Positions 25,505 through 34,749 of a DNA stretch of 64,000 bases are shown piece by piece. This DNA is from Candidatus Korarchaeum sp. (lineage in GTDB: Archaea; Korarchaeota; Korarchaeia; Korarchaeales; Korarchaeaceae): positions 399,594-463,593 of the forward strand of contig JAWAID010000002.1 of the NCBI GenBank assembly GCA_038888615.1, in the 5' to 3' direction. Made by a program: the position numbers and the translations under genes. Below the pieces are notes generated by a model. That model was given only the letters and a program-made list of their open reading frames with translations, searched no databases and was not told the origin of the DNA. Position 1 is the stretch's first letter. Every line of letters starts with the position of its first letter.

Positions 25505-27058
25505 TTAACTCTTATATATCGTTGAGTACGTCAGCATCATCGGCGGTCCCACTAGTACGCCCTCGACGTTCTTCTGAGTGATCAGTATCAGTTCCCCTTG
25601 AAAGAGTGGTATGAGAGGAACATCCTCAGCGAGTATCCTCTGGACCTCGGCGTAGTAGTTGGTTCTGGCTTTGGTGTCTACCTCAACAGACGCTTTGTCC
25701 AGTAGATCATCGACCCTCGGGTTCGAGTAACCTGATGCCAGCCATCTGTTCGACTCGGTCCTCAGGAACGGGGTTAGGTAGTCATCTGGATCTATGTAAT
25801 CCGGGTACCAGCCTAGGAGGTGTATGTTCATCCTCCCGGTCCTCTGTTGCTCTAAATATGTTGCCCACTCACTGCTCTTCAGCTCAACCTCTATCATCCC
25901 AGTGGCCTCGAACTGCTTCTTGAGTACCTGGGCTACGTCAGCCTCCGTATCACCGTAGTGAGTCGGTGTGTACCAGAGCTCTACCTTCAGCTTATTCGTC
26001 TCGCTGTAGCCAGCTTGTGAGAGGAGCTTTCTAGCCATCTCCAAGTTCGGCTTATCACCATACTTGTCCTTGAAGCAATCCACGTGACTCCACATCCCGT
26101 TCGGCACCATGCTGTAGAGAGGGGCCATCGTCCCGAGGAAGACCTTATCCACTATCTCTGACCTATCTACAGCGTAAGCTAGAGCTTGCCTAACGCGGAC
26201 ATCGTTGAACGGGGGAGCATCTACCTTAAGGACTACGTACCTTATGAAACCTCCCGGAGCGACCACGCTCTTGTAGTTCGGGTTGCCCATCAGATCCTTG
26301 TAGTCGGTCGGCCTGAGGGTCTTCCAAGCTACATCTATCTCCCCTCTCTCCAGAGCGAGCCTCATCGTAGAAGCGTCCTTGTAGAACCTTATCACGAAGG
26401 TCCCGCTCCTCGGCTTCGTCCCGTGGTAGTAGGGGTTGGCCTCCAGGATCATGTACTCATCCCTCTTGAACTCCTTTATGCAGTAAGCCCCAGCCCCTCC
26501 CCACGTCGCATCGCTCACGATCTTATCAGCGGGGTAACTGGGATGGACTGGGAAGTAGGGTGGGGTCGCCACTAGGGCCAGGAAGTAGCTAACGGGCTTC
26601 GCTAGTTTGAATTGAACCGTATAATCATCTAGAGCTACTACATCCTCAACAAAATCGGTAACTAGCCAAGCTGGATCACCGTCTATACTAATGACTCTCT
26701 TTATGCTCCTCACGACATCCTGAGCTTTGACAGGAGTTCCATCGCAGAACTTAACGTCCTTCCTCAGGTAGAAAACCCAGGTGGAACCTCCGTCCTTGAC
26801 CTCGTACCTCTCAGCTACACCGGGTACGAGCTTGTCTGTACCGGGTTCGTACTTGTAGAGGCCCTCCATGACGTTGGAGAGCACCTCCCAAGTGAAGAAG
26901 TCGTAGGCATTGGAGGTATCGAGGTCCGAGATCTTATCAGTCGTGCCCAGGGTGATCCTAGCTGCTGGAGGGGCTCTCTGTTGAAGGAGGACGTAAGCAG
27001 CCCCTGCGAGGATCAGGATTATTACCACTAGAATCGCTAACCAATATGCCCTTCTCAT
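25505..27058 (-). CDS. Oligopeptide ABC transporter substrate-binding protein (family 5)
   Basis: About 517 residues. An N-terminal membrane anchor (YWLAILVVIILILAGAAYVLL) is followed by the family-5 binding fold: TSNAYDFFTWEVLSNVMEGLYKYEPG, the conserved VFYLRKDVKFCDGTPVKAQDVVRSIKR signature, and NDVRVRQALAYAVDRSEIVDKVFLG. No lipobox Cys; archaeal binding proteins are often membrane-anchored this way. ATG 27058 chosen because a GGTGATTC ribosome site precedes it. Divergent from the permease/ATPase operon at 27224, with which it must work. Binds peptides by family; nickel or sugar relatives are less likely. Confidence 0.9.
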   Translation of the reverse strand: MRRAYWLAILVVIILILAGAAYVLLQQRAPPAARITLGTTDKISDLDTSNAYDFFTWEVLSNVMEGLYKYEPGTDKLVPGVAERYEVKDGGSTWVFYLRKDVKFCDGTPVKAQDVVRSIKRVISIDGDPAWLVTDFVEDVVALDDYTVQFKLAKPVSYFLALVATPPYFPVHPSYPADKIVSDATWGGAGAYCIKEFKRDEYMILEANPYYHGTKPRSGTFVIRFYKDASTMRLALERGEIDVAWKTLRPTDYKDLMGNPNYKSVVAPGGFIRYVVLKVDAPPFNDVRVRQALAYAVDRSEIVDKVFLGTMAPLYSMVPNGMWSHVDCFKDKYGDKPNLEMARKLLSQAGYSETNKLKVELWYTPTHYGDTEADVAQVLKKQFEATGMIEVELKSSEWATYLEQQRTGRMNIHLLGWYPDYIDPDDYLTPFLRTESNRWLASGYSNPRVDDLLDKASVEVDTKARTNYYAEVQRILAEDVPLIPLFQGELILITQKNVEGVLVGPPMMLTYSTIYKS

Positions 27059-27067
27059 CCGAATCAC

Positions 27068-27223
27068 CGGCCAGATTTTGCTATCATATCACTCTGAAGC
27101 TTTAAAAGTTTACGGTAGATAAGCTGGGCTATCCTCACGGAGTTTGATGGGAAAACTTAAATTAATTAATCAAGCGTTCGAATCCGAGAGCTCAGGTGGA
27201 GGGACTGTTGGAGAGGTGCAATT
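27068..27223. promoter_or_regulatory. Divergent promoter region of the peptide transporter
   Basis: Contains a minus-strand TATA-like AACTTTTAAAGC (about 27099-27110) for the binding protein and a plus-strand A/T-rich element (AAACTTAAATTAATTAAT, about 27153-27170) for the permease operon, so both arms can be co-regulated. Confidence 0.45.
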
Positions 27224-28234
27224 ATGGGGTTAGCGAGGTACGTGGGAATTAGGGCTCTGCTAATAGTACCGACCGTGATGGTCCTATACACGTTGGTCTT
27301 CTTAATCCTGAGGATACTCCCCGGAAACCCAGTTTTAGCTGTCTTAGGTACGAAGAACATACCTGAGGAGCAGCTAAGAGCTATAATGGAGAGGCTCGGG
27401 TTAACGAAACCCTACCACGTCCAGTACTTGGAGTACCTCGCGAACCTCCTCAGGGGGGATATGGGGGTCAGCTTGATAATACAGGGCAGGCCCATAGCTC
27501 AAGACATAGTGGAGAGGCTCCCGGCTACCGTAGAGCTAGCGATATCCTCGATAATCGTTAGCTTATTACTCGGGATTTCCTTCGGCTATTTAGCTGCTAG
27601 AGGGAGAGGAAGTCCCATTGACTCCTTGATAAGGGTCCTGGGATCCTTCTTATACACGATATTCATCCCTTGGTTCGGGATGCTCCTCCAGATAATCTTC
27701 GGTATATGGCTCGGGCTACTCCCCATAGGAGGGAGGATCACACCGGGAGTAGCTCCAACTGGGCCCACAGGATTCGTCTTGCTGGATTCCCTGATAGCTG
27801 GAGACCTAATAGCTTTCCTCGATTCCCTGAGGTACCTCATACTACCGTCGGTAACGTTAGGCATAATGCTGAGCGGTCCCTACATGAGGTTGGCTAGGAA
27901 CAATATGGTCAGAGCGCTGGACTCAGGCTTCTCAGTAGCTTACAGGGCGAGAGGCGTGAGGGAGAGCAGGATAGTGAGCTACTCCCTGAGGCACGCGATG
28001 ATACCCATAATAACCTACACAGGTCTTCAGTTCGCTTTACTTTTAGGAGGGGCCGTTCTAACTGAGACGACATTCAGCTGGCCCGGCATAGGGACTTACT
28101 TGGTTGAGAAGGTGTTCTATAGGGATTATCCAGCTATACAAGCTGTCGTAATAGTATTCGCTTTCTTCGTAGGTCTGATCAGCTTAGTGGTAGATGTTAT
28201 CTACGCTTACGTAGATCCGAGGATAAGGTACTGA
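27224..28234 (+). CDS. dppB: Peptide ABC transporter permease, DppB type
   Basis: 336-residue inner permease with six membrane helices. The opening LARYVGIRALLIVPTVMVLYTLVFLILRILPGNPV is typical of DppB/OppB, and the ATPase-docking EAA loop is seen near YRARGVRESRIVSYSLRHAMIPIITY. ATG with a GGAGAGGTGC ribosome site. First gene of dppBCDF, and 1 nt ahead of the next frame. Confidence 0.93.
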   Translation: MGLARYVGIRALLIVPTVMVLYTLVFLILRILPGNPVLAVLGTKNIPEEQLRAIMERLGLTKPYHVQYLEYLANLLRGDMGVSLIIQGRPIAQDIVERLPATVELAISSIIVSLLLGISFGYLAARGRGSPIDSLIRVLGSFLYTIFIPWFGMLLQIIFGIWLGLLPIGGRITPGVAPTGPTGFVLLDSLIAGDLIAFLDSLRYLILPSVTLGIMLSGPYMRLARNNMVRALDSGFSVAYRARGVRESRIVSYSLRHAMIPIITYTGLQFALLLGGAVLTETTFSWPGIGTYLVEKVFYRDYPAIQAVVIVFAFFVGLISLVVDVIYAYVDPRIRY

Positions 28235-28244
28235 GGTGGTCCCG

Positions 28245-29054
28245 TTGGAGCTAAGGAGGAACCTATTTCTACTCACCGGAATTTCCATAGTCCTCTTAGT
28301 GGTGATTTTATCTATCCTAGCTGATTACATAGCTCCCTTCTCCTACGATGAGGCTGCCGGTGCTCCTCTATCCCCCCCGAACCCCGTGAACTTGATGGGC
28401 ACTGATAACCTGGGCTACGATGTCTGGTCCAGGATAGTTTACGGTTCAAGGACCGTGCTCTTCGTGGTCCTCTCCTCGATAATCCTGAGCGCTGCCTTGG
28501 GAATCCCATTGGGTTTAGTGAGCGGTTACATAGGAGGGAAGCTAGATAAGGTCCTATCCTTCATCATGGACTCCATATACGCTTTCCCAAGCCTCGTCCT
28601 AGCGATAACTTTGGCTGTAGTGCTCGGACCCTCCCCCATCAATGCAGCCATAGCTATAGCTATTGTGTACGTGCCCACTTACTTCAGGATGGTCAGGGGA
28701 CAGGTCCTGAGCGTTAAGACGGAGCCCTTCATAGAGGTGAGCAGGGCCCTAGGGCTACCCGTGGCCAGGATACTCTTCAAGCACATACTACCTCACGTGG
28801 GCCCCACTGTCATGGTGGTCTTCAGTTTGAGCAGCACAGATGCCGTGCTCACTGAGGCAGCCCTCAGCTTCTTAGGACTCTCAGTTCAGCCTCCTACCCC
28901 TGACTGGGGTTACGAGCTCTACAAGGGGAAGGGCTTCCTGCTCTCGGGAGCTTGGTGGATGGTTTTCTTCCCTGGGCTCATGATAACCCTCCTCGCGATG
29001 GGTTTCGCGTTAATGAGTGAGGGATTATCTAGGGGGGAGAGGGAGGTTGTCTGA
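28245..29054 (+). CDS. dppC: Peptide ABC transporter permease, DppC type
   Basis: Second permease of the transporter, about 270 residues with six helices. Typical DppC features are the ADYIAPFSYDEAAGAPLSPPNPVNLMGTDNLGYDVWSRIVYG entry segment and the EAA loop EVSRALGLPVARILFKHILPHVGPTVMV. I prefer the TTG at 28245 because the GAGGTGG just before it makes a good ribosome site; a GTG at 28236 lies within that site. Confidence 0.92.
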   Translation: MELRRNLFLLTGISIVLLVVILSILADYIAPFSYDEAAGAPLSPPNPVNLMGTDNLGYDVWSRIVYGSRTVLFVVLSSIILSAALGIPLGLVSGYIGGKLDKVLSFIMDSIYAFPSLVLAITLAVVLGPSPINAAIAIAIVYVPTYFRMVRGQVLSVKTEPFIEVSRALGLPVARILFKHILPHVGPTVMVVFSLSSTDAVLTEAALSFLGLSVQPPTPDWGYELYKGKGFLLSGAWWMVFFPGLMITLLAMGFALMSEGLSRGEREVV

Positions 29055-29055
29055 A

Positions 29056-30003
29056 GTGCTCCTGAAGGTAGAGGAGTTAAGCGTGCATTATCTCACGAGG
29101 AAGGGGGTAGTACACGCAGTTGATGACCTCTCCTTGGAGCTGAGGAGAGGGGAAACCCTTGCCCTAGTTGGGGAGAGCGGTAGCGGGAAGTCAACGCTCG
29201 GCCTCGCCATAATGAGGATACTCCCTCCTCCTGGAAGGATAGTGAGCGGGAGAGCTATCCTGGATGGGATCGACCTATTGAAGTTGACTGAGGATGAGAT
29301 GAGGGAGATCAGAGGACATAAGGTCTCGATGGTCTTTCAAGATCCGTTCACAACACTAGATCCCCTGAGGAGGGTGAGTGATGTGGTAGCTGAGGTCATG
29401 ATGGAGCATGGAGTCGGGGAGAGGGAAGCTAAGGAGAGAGCATTAGAACTTTTGAGACGAGTTGGTATTCCAGAGAAGCTCGTAGATGCTTATCCGCATC
29501 AACTGAGCGGTGGTCAGAAGCAGAGGGTATCGATAGCCGCGGCGATAGCGTTGGGCCCCTCTCTCCTCATAGCGGATGAGCCGACTACAGCGCTAGATGT
29601 GATAGTCCAGAGGCAGATAATGGACCTGTTAGATGAGATAAGGAGGGGGAGTGAGATGAGCATGGTATTGATAACTCATGACATAGCATTAGCTTTAGAG
29701 AGATCCGATAGGATTTGCGTCATGTACGCTGGCAAGCTCATGGAGGTGGGGACGAAGGAGGAGATAATGAATTCTCCAATGCATCCCTACACTAAGGGGT
29801 TACTTTCCTCACTCCCCAGGCTCCTCTCGAGTGAATGGCCCAGCTCCATTCCCGGATCCCCTCCGGACCTCAGGAACCCGCCTTCAGGATGCAGGTTCCA
29901 CCCCAGGTGCAACAGGGCTATGGAGATATGCAGAAGGGAGACTCCAGCTATTATCAGAGTTGGAGGAGAACATATAGTCTCCTGCTGGCTTCACGGGGGG
30001 TAA
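29056..30003 (+). CDS. dppD: Peptide ABC transporter ATPase, DppD type
   Basis: Nucleotide-binding subunit. Walker A GESGSGKST, signature LSGGQKQRVSIA, Walker B LLIADEPTTALD, and switch THD are all visible. The C-terminal oligopeptide-transport extension (SSLPRLLSSEWPSSIPGSPPDLRNPPSGCRFHPRCNRAMEICR) carries the Cys cluster (CxxxxxxCxxxxxxC) typical of the OppD/DppD tail. GTG 29056, with a GGGAGG ribosome site, lies just after the dppC stop. Confidence 0.93.
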   Translation: MLLKVEELSVHYLTRKGVVHAVDDLSLELRRGETLALVGESGSGKSTLGLAIMRILPPPGRIVSGRAILDGIDLLKLTEDEMREIRGHKVSMVFQDPFTTLDPLRRVSDVVAEVMMEHGVGEREAKERALELLRRVGIPEKLVDAYPHQLSGGQKQRVSIAAAIALGPSLLIADEPTTALDVIVQRQIMDLLDEIRRGSEMSMVLITHDIALALERSDRICVMYAGKLMEVGTKEEIMNSPMHPYTKGLLSSLPRLLSSEWPSSIPGSPPDLRNPPSGCRFHPRCNRAMEICRRETPAIIRVGGEHIVSCWLHGG

Positions 30004-30006
30004 TTT

Positions 30007-30954
30007 ATGCTTCTGAGGATGGATGATATTAGGATGTACTTTCAGATAGGTGCCTTCGGAAGGAAGAAGATCGTTAGAGCTGTAGATGGCATAAGCGCTC
30101 ATGTGGAGAGGGGGGAAGTGCTCGGTATCGTCGGGGAGAGCGGTAGCGGGAAGTCCACCCTGGGAAGGGTAGCTCTAAGGCTCTACAGACCCAGTGGGGG
30201 TAGGGTCCTCTTCGATGGGATCGATATAACTGACCTCAGCGAGGGCGCCCTTAGGAAGATGAGGAGGAGGATGCAGCTGGTCCCCCAGGATCCATATAGC
30301 AGTTTTAACCCCCTTCAGAAGCTTGGGGAATCTCTTATAGAGCCTCTAGAGGTTCACTTCAGCATACAGAGGGAGGAGGCCGAGGATAGGGTTCTCAAGA
30401 TGCTCGAGAGGATCGGTCTATCCCCTCCCGAGGAGTTCATGGAGAGGAGGCCCTACCAACTGAGCGGAGGTCAGTTGCAGAGGGTAGCTATAGCTAGAGC
30501 CATGCTTTTAGAACCGGACTTCATCGTTGCCGATGAGCCCACCTCGAACCTAGACCTCTCGATAAGGGCATCGATACTGGAGCTCCTCATGGACTTCAAG
30601 GGGAGGTTGAGGCAGGGGCTGATGTTCATAACGCACGATATAGTTCTAGCGAGCCTCGTAGCTAACAGGATCGCTGTTCTCTACTTGGGGAGGGTCATGG
30701 AAGAGGGGAGAACGCGTGATGTAGTCAGTAACCCTAAGAGTCCTTACACTAGGGCTTTGATGTCGTCAATACCGCTTGAAAGATCCAGGATCGAGGAAGT
30801 ACGGTTGAGGGGAGATATAGCGGATCCCTCCAACCCTCCCCCCGGGTGCAAGCTCCACCCCAGGTGCCCATTTTCGAGGGAGATCTGTAAGAGGGAGGAG
30901 CCTCCCCTGATTGAAGTAGACGGTGTGAGGGTGAGGTGCTGGCTCTACAAGTAA
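30007..30954 (+). CDS. dppF: Peptide ABC transporter ATPase, DppF type
   Basis: Second nucleotide-binding subunit. Walker A GESGSGKST, QDPYSSFNP Q-loop, signature LSGGQLQRVAIA, Walker B FIVADEPTSNLD, switch THD. The C-terminal tail has NPPPGCKLHPRCPFSREIC, again a Cys cluster. ATG start 4 nt after dppD. It is followed 13 nt later by the deoxyhypusine synthase gene on the same strand, so that gene may share the transcript. Confidence 0.93.
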   Translation: MLLRMDDIRMYFQIGAFGRKKIVRAVDGISAHVERGEVLGIVGESGSGKSTLGRVALRLYRPSGGRVLFDGIDITDLSEGALRKMRRRMQLVPQDPYSSFNPLQKLGESLIEPLEVHFSIQREEAEDRVLKMLERIGLSPPEEFMERRPYQLSGGQLQRVAIARAMLLEPDFIVADEPTSNLDLSIRASILELLMDFKGRLRQGLMFITHDIVLASLVANRIAVLYLGRVMEEGRTRDVVSNPKSPYTRALMSSIPLERSRIEEVRLRGDIADPSNPPPGCKLHPRCPFSREICKREEPPLIEVDGVRVRCWLYK

Positions 30955-30967
30955 CCCCCACGATTCA

Positions 30968-31951
30968 ATGGGCTTTTATATTCCCCTGGAGCTACTACCG
31001 ATCAGAATGGAGTACGTGAAGGACGTCGTCTGGAGGAGAAAGATGAGTGTGAGGGACCTCGTGGAGGCCCTCGGGAGCGTAGGTTTCCAGGCTACTGAGC
31101 TCCATAAGGCAGCTAAGATAATGGTCAAGATGAAGAGTGAGGGGGCCAAGGTGATCCTCACCTTCACCTCGAACATGGGGACCTCCGGGCTCAGGGGCCT
31201 CTTCGCTCAGCTGGTGAAGCTGGGCTTAGTGGACGTGCTCATAACTACCGCAGGGGCATTGGAGGAGGACGTGATGAAGGCGCTAGGGGAGAGGTTCTAC
31301 ATACACCGCTTCTCCGCTGATGACATAGAGCTCCATGAACTCGGGATGAACAGGGTGGGCAACGTACTGATAAGCAACGACAGCTACGCCAGGTTCGAGG
31401 CATTCATAACGCGTTTGATAGAGGAGATATACCCCTCCAAGAGGAGCCTCACCGTATCGGAGTTCCTGAGGGAGGTCGGACTGAGGCTCAACGATGAGAA
31501 CTCCTTCCTATATCAAGCTGCTAGGAGGGAAGTACCCGTCTTCTGTCCAGCTATAACCGATGGAGCCCTCGGTTTCCACCTTTTCATGGCCAGGGAGAGG
31601 CATCCAGACTTCGGCGTGGATGTGGTCGGTGACTTCGGGAGGATGATCCTCACCTTGAGCCAGGAGGACAGGAAGGGGGTGATAGCCCTGGGCGGTGGGG
31701 TGTCGAAGCATCACGCCATCCTGATGACGCTGCTCAGCGGAGGGGCTGATTACGCCATCTACATAACGACATCAACGCAGTTCTCGGGTAGCATGAGCGG
31801 GGCTACCACATCGGAGGCCAAGAGCTGGGGGAAGATAAAGGACGATTCTGACTCCGTCACCGTGATAGGGGATGCCACGATACTCTTCCCGCTGGTGGCC
31901 TTCTACGCAATAGAGGAGCTGGTTGAGAGGGGTCTGCTGAAGGTGAGCTAA
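30968..31951 (+). CDS. dys: Deoxyhypusine synthase (or DHS-like aminobutyl transferase)
   Basis: NAD-dependent enzyme that transfers an aminobutyl group from spermidine to a lysine of aIF5A, the first step of hypusine formation. The catalytic lysine lies in SEAKSWGKI, with the preceding GGGVSKHHAILMTLLSGGADYAIYITT and GSMSGA segments matching the family. NLVLTFTSNMGTSGLRG-type NAD contacts are also present. 327 residues, normal length. No strong ribosome site at ATG 30968; an ATG at 31007 is an alternative. DHS-like paralogs include homospermidine synthase. The adjacent PLP decarboxylase suggests polyamine metabolism either way. Confidence 0.82.
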   Translation: MGFYIPLELLPIRMEYVKDVVWRRKMSVRDLVEALGSVGFQATELHKAAKIMVKMKSEGAKVILTFTSNMGTSGLRGLFAQLVKLGLVDVLITTAGALEEDVMKALGERFYIHRFSADDIELHELGMNRVGNVLISNDSYARFEAFITRLIEEIYPSKRSLTVSEFLREVGLRLNDENSFLYQAARREVPVFCPAITDGALGFHLFMARERHPDFGVDVVGDFGRMILTLSQEDRKGVIALGGGVSKHHAILMTLLSGGADYAIYITTSTQFSGSMSGATTSEAKSWGKIKDDSDSVTVIGDATILFPLVAFYAIEELVERGLLKVS

Positions 31952-32989
31952 TTGGCTAGGTTCATACTCAGCAGGAGAGTCGCTCTGAAGCAGTATCATA
32001 TGGCTAGGGAGCATTGCGATGCCCTGGCTTACAGCTACAAGACGAATCCGGTGCTCTGGGAGGTGCTGAGGGAGACCGATTCCCTGGTCGGGGTGAGCTC
32101 CATGGGATCGATGGAGAGGATCGGGGAGACGGATAGGGTGATTTACTACCTTCAGGGGGAGAGGAGAGATGAGGTAAAGTCCCTCCTGGGATCGGGGGTT
32201 AGATGGTTCATCGTGGATAATGAGCCGGAGCTCAGGAACCTCCTAGCTTCATGCGATGAGAGGATCAACCTCCTCCTGAGGGTCAAGATGAGGGAGCACA
32301 CCATATACACGGGTAAGCACTTCGTCTACGGCATCGACTGGAGGAGGGCCGGGGAGCTCGTGAGGGAGGTGAGGGGAAGCCCCAAGGTCGAGCAGCTGGG
32401 CATCCACTTCCACAGGAAGACCCAGAACGTCGGGGAGTGGAGCCTCACTGAGGACGTTTCCGAAGCTCTAGGGGACGTTCTAGACCTGATTGATTGGGTG
32501 AACATGGGAGGAGGTATACCTGTGAGCTACGCTAACTCTAAACCTGATTTGAACACCGTTTTCAGGGAGATAGATGAGCTCAGGGATTATCTGAATGCCA
32601 GAGGGGTGAAGCTCATGATGGAGCCCGGGAGGTTCATAGCGGCCCCTTCAGTGATACTTGAAGCTGAGGTGCTGAACGTTTACGAGGGAAACGTTATACT
32701 TGACTGCTCTATCTTCAACGCCTACATGGACACTTACCTGCTGAACATAAGGCTGCCCGTGCTGGGCGAGGTGGAGGGGAGGGGCCACAGGTACCTTCTC
32801 AAGGGGAGGTCCCCCGATTCGCTGGACATCCTCAGGTACTCCGTCTACCTGGATAGGGAGCTCAAGCCGGGAGATAAGGTGATCTTCCTCAACGCGGGAG
32901 CTTATAACTTCCACACGGAGTTCAACGACATGCCCAAGCTGAGGACAGAGATCGTTGAGGATTTCCCGTTTGAGGTGAATGCTCAGTGA
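31952..32989 (+). CDS. Fold-type III PLP decarboxylase, polyamine/amino-acid type
   Basis: 345 residues of the alanine-racemase-fold decarboxylase family (ornithine/diaminopimelate/carboxynorspermidine decarboxylases). The PLP lysine is in YSYKTNP. HFHRKTQNVGEW contains the His stacking on PLP, GGGIP the phosphate loop, and EPGRFIAAP the Glu/Arg pair. At the position where these enzymes keep a catalytic Cys (GPTCDSxD) this protein reads GRSPDSLD, so the Cys is missing and the reaction is uncertain. TTG start behind GGTGAG, directly abutting the DHS gene; its last 4 bases overlap the next start (GTGA). Confidence 0.8.
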   Translation: MARFILSRRVALKQYHMAREHCDALAYSYKTNPVLWEVLRETDSLVGVSSMGSMERIGETDRVIYYLQGERRDEVKSLLGSGVRWFIVDNEPELRNLLASCDERINLLLRVKMREHTIYTGKHFVYGIDWRRAGELVREVRGSPKVEQLGIHFHRKTQNVGEWSLTEDVSEALGDVLDLIDWVNMGGGIPVSYANSKPDLNTVFREIDELRDYLNARGVKLMMEPGRFIAAPSVILEAEVLNVYEGNVILDCSIFNAYMDTYLLNIRLPVLGEVEGRGHRYLLKGRSPDSLDILRYSVYLDRELKPGDKVIFLNAGAYNFHTEFNDMPKLRTEIVEDFPFEVNAQ

Positions 32990-33438
32990 GGCTCTGGAGC
33001 ATACATCCATCGTACCTCGACCGCCTAGGTCTCCTGGGCCTATGGAGGGAGGGCCTACTCGCTAAGGCCGTGATAGAGGGTAGAACTACTGGGTACAGGA
33101 GGCACCCGCAATTGAGGAGGTTTTTAAGGCATGAGGATCCGATTCTAGCCATAAACTCCTTCCTTTACTTCGTAATGGTAGAAGGAGAGGCCAGAGGTTA
33201 TAGATTCGATAGATCCAAGGTCTCTCGGGAGCTGGTAGCTGAAGGCATAATGCCCGTCACATCGGGGCAGCTCGCCTTCGAGTTCGAGCATCTCCTCGGT
33301 AAGCTCGGGAAGAGGGACTCTGAGAGGTACTTGCTCCTGAGAAGCGTACCTGAGCGATCTATAAAGTGCAACCCCGTGTTTTACGTGGTGAGAGGGGATA
33401 TCGAGGACTTCGAGAGGGTTGGTCGTAAGAGAGGGTAG
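32986..33438 (+). CDS. Pyrimidine-dimer DNA glycosylase family protein (Pyr_excise)
   Basis: 150 residues beginning MRLWSIHPSYLDRLGLLGLWREGLLAKAVIEGRTTGYRRHPQLRRF, the hallmark of the prokaryotic proteins related to phage T4 endonuclease V. GYRxHPQLxRF is the conserved DNA-contacting segment. Members are assigned to removal of UV dimers by glycosylase/AP-lyase action; the biochemical evidence is mainly for the T4 enzyme. GTG start overlaps the decarboxylase stop, so it is translationally coupled to an apparently unrelated polyamine gene. Confidence 0.78.
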   Translation: MRLWSIHPSYLDRLGLLGLWREGLLAKAVIEGRTTGYRRHPQLRRFLRHEDPILAINSFLYFVMVEGEARGYRFDRSKVSRELVAEGIMPVTSGQLAFEFEHLLGKLGKRDSERYLLLRSVPERSIKCNPVFYVVRGDIEDFERVGRKRG

Positions 33439-33558
33439 GTCTCTCGGGGCTGTCGGGCGCCCTCAAGCCCTGAGGCGAGTCCTCGGCCTTCGCCAAGCAC
33501 GTTGGAACGGTAAGTATTGCGGGTGGGGGGTCCCAAAGGGAAATGCTTCGTTCCTCAA
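33439..33558. other. Convergent intergenic hairpin region
   Basis: Between two convergent genes. Contains a CCTCA-AGCCC-TGAGG hairpin (33471-33485) and further G/C-rich pairing, but no oligo-T run. Possible terminator or mRNA 3' stabiliser. Confidence 0.3.
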
Positions 33559-34749
33559 TCACCCCCTCAGTATGACCTGGCTCATGCAGTGAGGTCCTCC
33601 GTATCCTCCGGTTAGAGCTGAGAAGTCCAGGAGCTCGGCCTTAACGTTCCACTGCTTCAGCCTATCGGCGAAGGACTCGCCCGCCTGCGCAACACCTATG
33701 ATCCTTCTGTCCTCCAGTAGGAGGAAGTTGGGGGCGAAGTTCCTCTGCTCCTCCACGGTTATCGGGAATATCTCGAACCCCCTCTCGATCAGGTACTCCC
33801 TCAGGGTGAGCTCCCCCTTCCTCACGTACCTCACCCTGTCCTCGGCTACGGGCTCGAAGACCTCGACCACTGGCTCCCTGCCCTCGACCATCCTGTCCTC
33901 GCTGAGCAGAGCTAAGTTTCTGCCCAGGAAGTTGAAGTAGGTATCGAGGTGCATCTCCTCCATCCCCGGGTTCGGGTCCCTCACCAGCCCCACCTCCACG
34001 TTACCGTAAACCCCCCTCTCGAGCATCTGCCTTGCCCCCTCCTCGTCCGTCAGCAGTCCCACACCCTGGAGGGCGAAGTCACCCGCGGGCATGAAGTCCC
34101 CTCCCTCAGCGTGACCGGGCTCCTTAACCCTGTAAATGGGCTCCACCCCGATCTGCCTCAGGGCGAGCTCCACTATATCGTTCTCGACCTTCCTCACGTC
34201 CAGGGTGAAGTTACCTATCACCACCCCCTCCCCGGTGGTGAGCATGCCGTCCCTCATGAAGTAGAGGTTGTTAGCTGGTTCCAGGCAGTAGGAGGAGAGG
34301 AACCTGGTCGTCGGATCCAGGGCTCTGGGGTTGTAGCTTATGTTCACCACCGGCCTCAGCACTATGACGTCGGCCAGCACCTCTGGGCTGAGCGTCTCTA
34401 TCGTCCTCCTGAGGTTCGAGAGGAGGAAGGACTTATCCTCCTCCGATATCCCCTGGAAGGCGTATCTCACGCTCCTAAGGGCGAACTCCCTCAGCCTCCT
34501 CAGGTTCCCCTCGATGACCTCCGTAGTGCACCCATGCACCAACATCTCCCTCAAATCGTAAACCTTAGCTCCGAACTCCTCCAACTTCCTCCTGTAGTTC
34601 CTATGCTCCTCAATGGCCTTCTTGAGGTCGAAGGGGTAGAGGAAGTTGGCCGAGTTGGTCTCGAGTATGGCGAATAGCGTCTCCACAGCGGGCTGGCAGA
34701 GGAGCACCACCTTGGCCCTATCCCACTCAGCCGGTTGAGATGCCCTCAT
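33559..34749 (-). CDS. arcA: Arginine deiminase
   Basis: 396-residue guanidino-modifying enzyme hydrolysing arginine to citrulline and ammonia. Family landmarks are LEPANNLYFMRDGMLTTGEGVVIG (FTRD-type loop), EGGDFMP, the catalytic His in EEMHLDTYFN, and the nucleophilic cysteine C388 in GGYGGPHCMSQVILRG. Bacterial enzymes usually read RGGPRCMT, so the Arg before Cys is His here. ATG overlaps the permease stop (ATGA) and has a GGGAGATC ribosome site. Last gene of a transcarbamylase-permease-deiminase operon, the arginine deiminase pathway; the expected carbamate kinase is not in the window. Confidence 0.87.
   Translation of the reverse strand: MRASQPAEWDRAKVVLLCQPAVETLFAILETNSANFLYPFDLKKAIEEHRNYRRKLEEFGAKVYDLREMLVHGCTTEVIEGNLRRLREFALRSVRYAFQGISEEDKSFLLSNLRRTIETLSPEVLADVIVLRPVVNISYNPRALDPTTRFLSSYCLEPANNLYFMRDGMLTTGEGVVIGNFTLDVRKVENDIVELALRQIGVEPIYRVKEPGHAEGGDFMPAGDFALQGVGLLTDEEGARQMLERGVYGNVEVGLVRDPNPGMEEMHLDTYFNFLGRNLALLSEDRMVEGREPVVEVFEPVAEDRVRYVRKGELTLREYLIERGFEIFPITVEEQRNFAPNFLLLEDRRIIGVAQAGESFADRLKQWNVKAELLDFSALTGGYGGPHCMSQVILRG

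Noticed and set aside
27170-27195. GTTCGAATCC resembling a tRNA T-loop
   Set aside because: The flanking bases do not form the 5-bp T-stem and no acceptor, D or anticodon arms can be drawn; the site lies in a divergent promoter region.
33949-34677. Long plus-strand frame of 242 codons over the arginine deiminase gene
   Set aside because: It is antisense to a clear gene and its His/Pro/Val-rich product matches nothing; codon-bias shadow.
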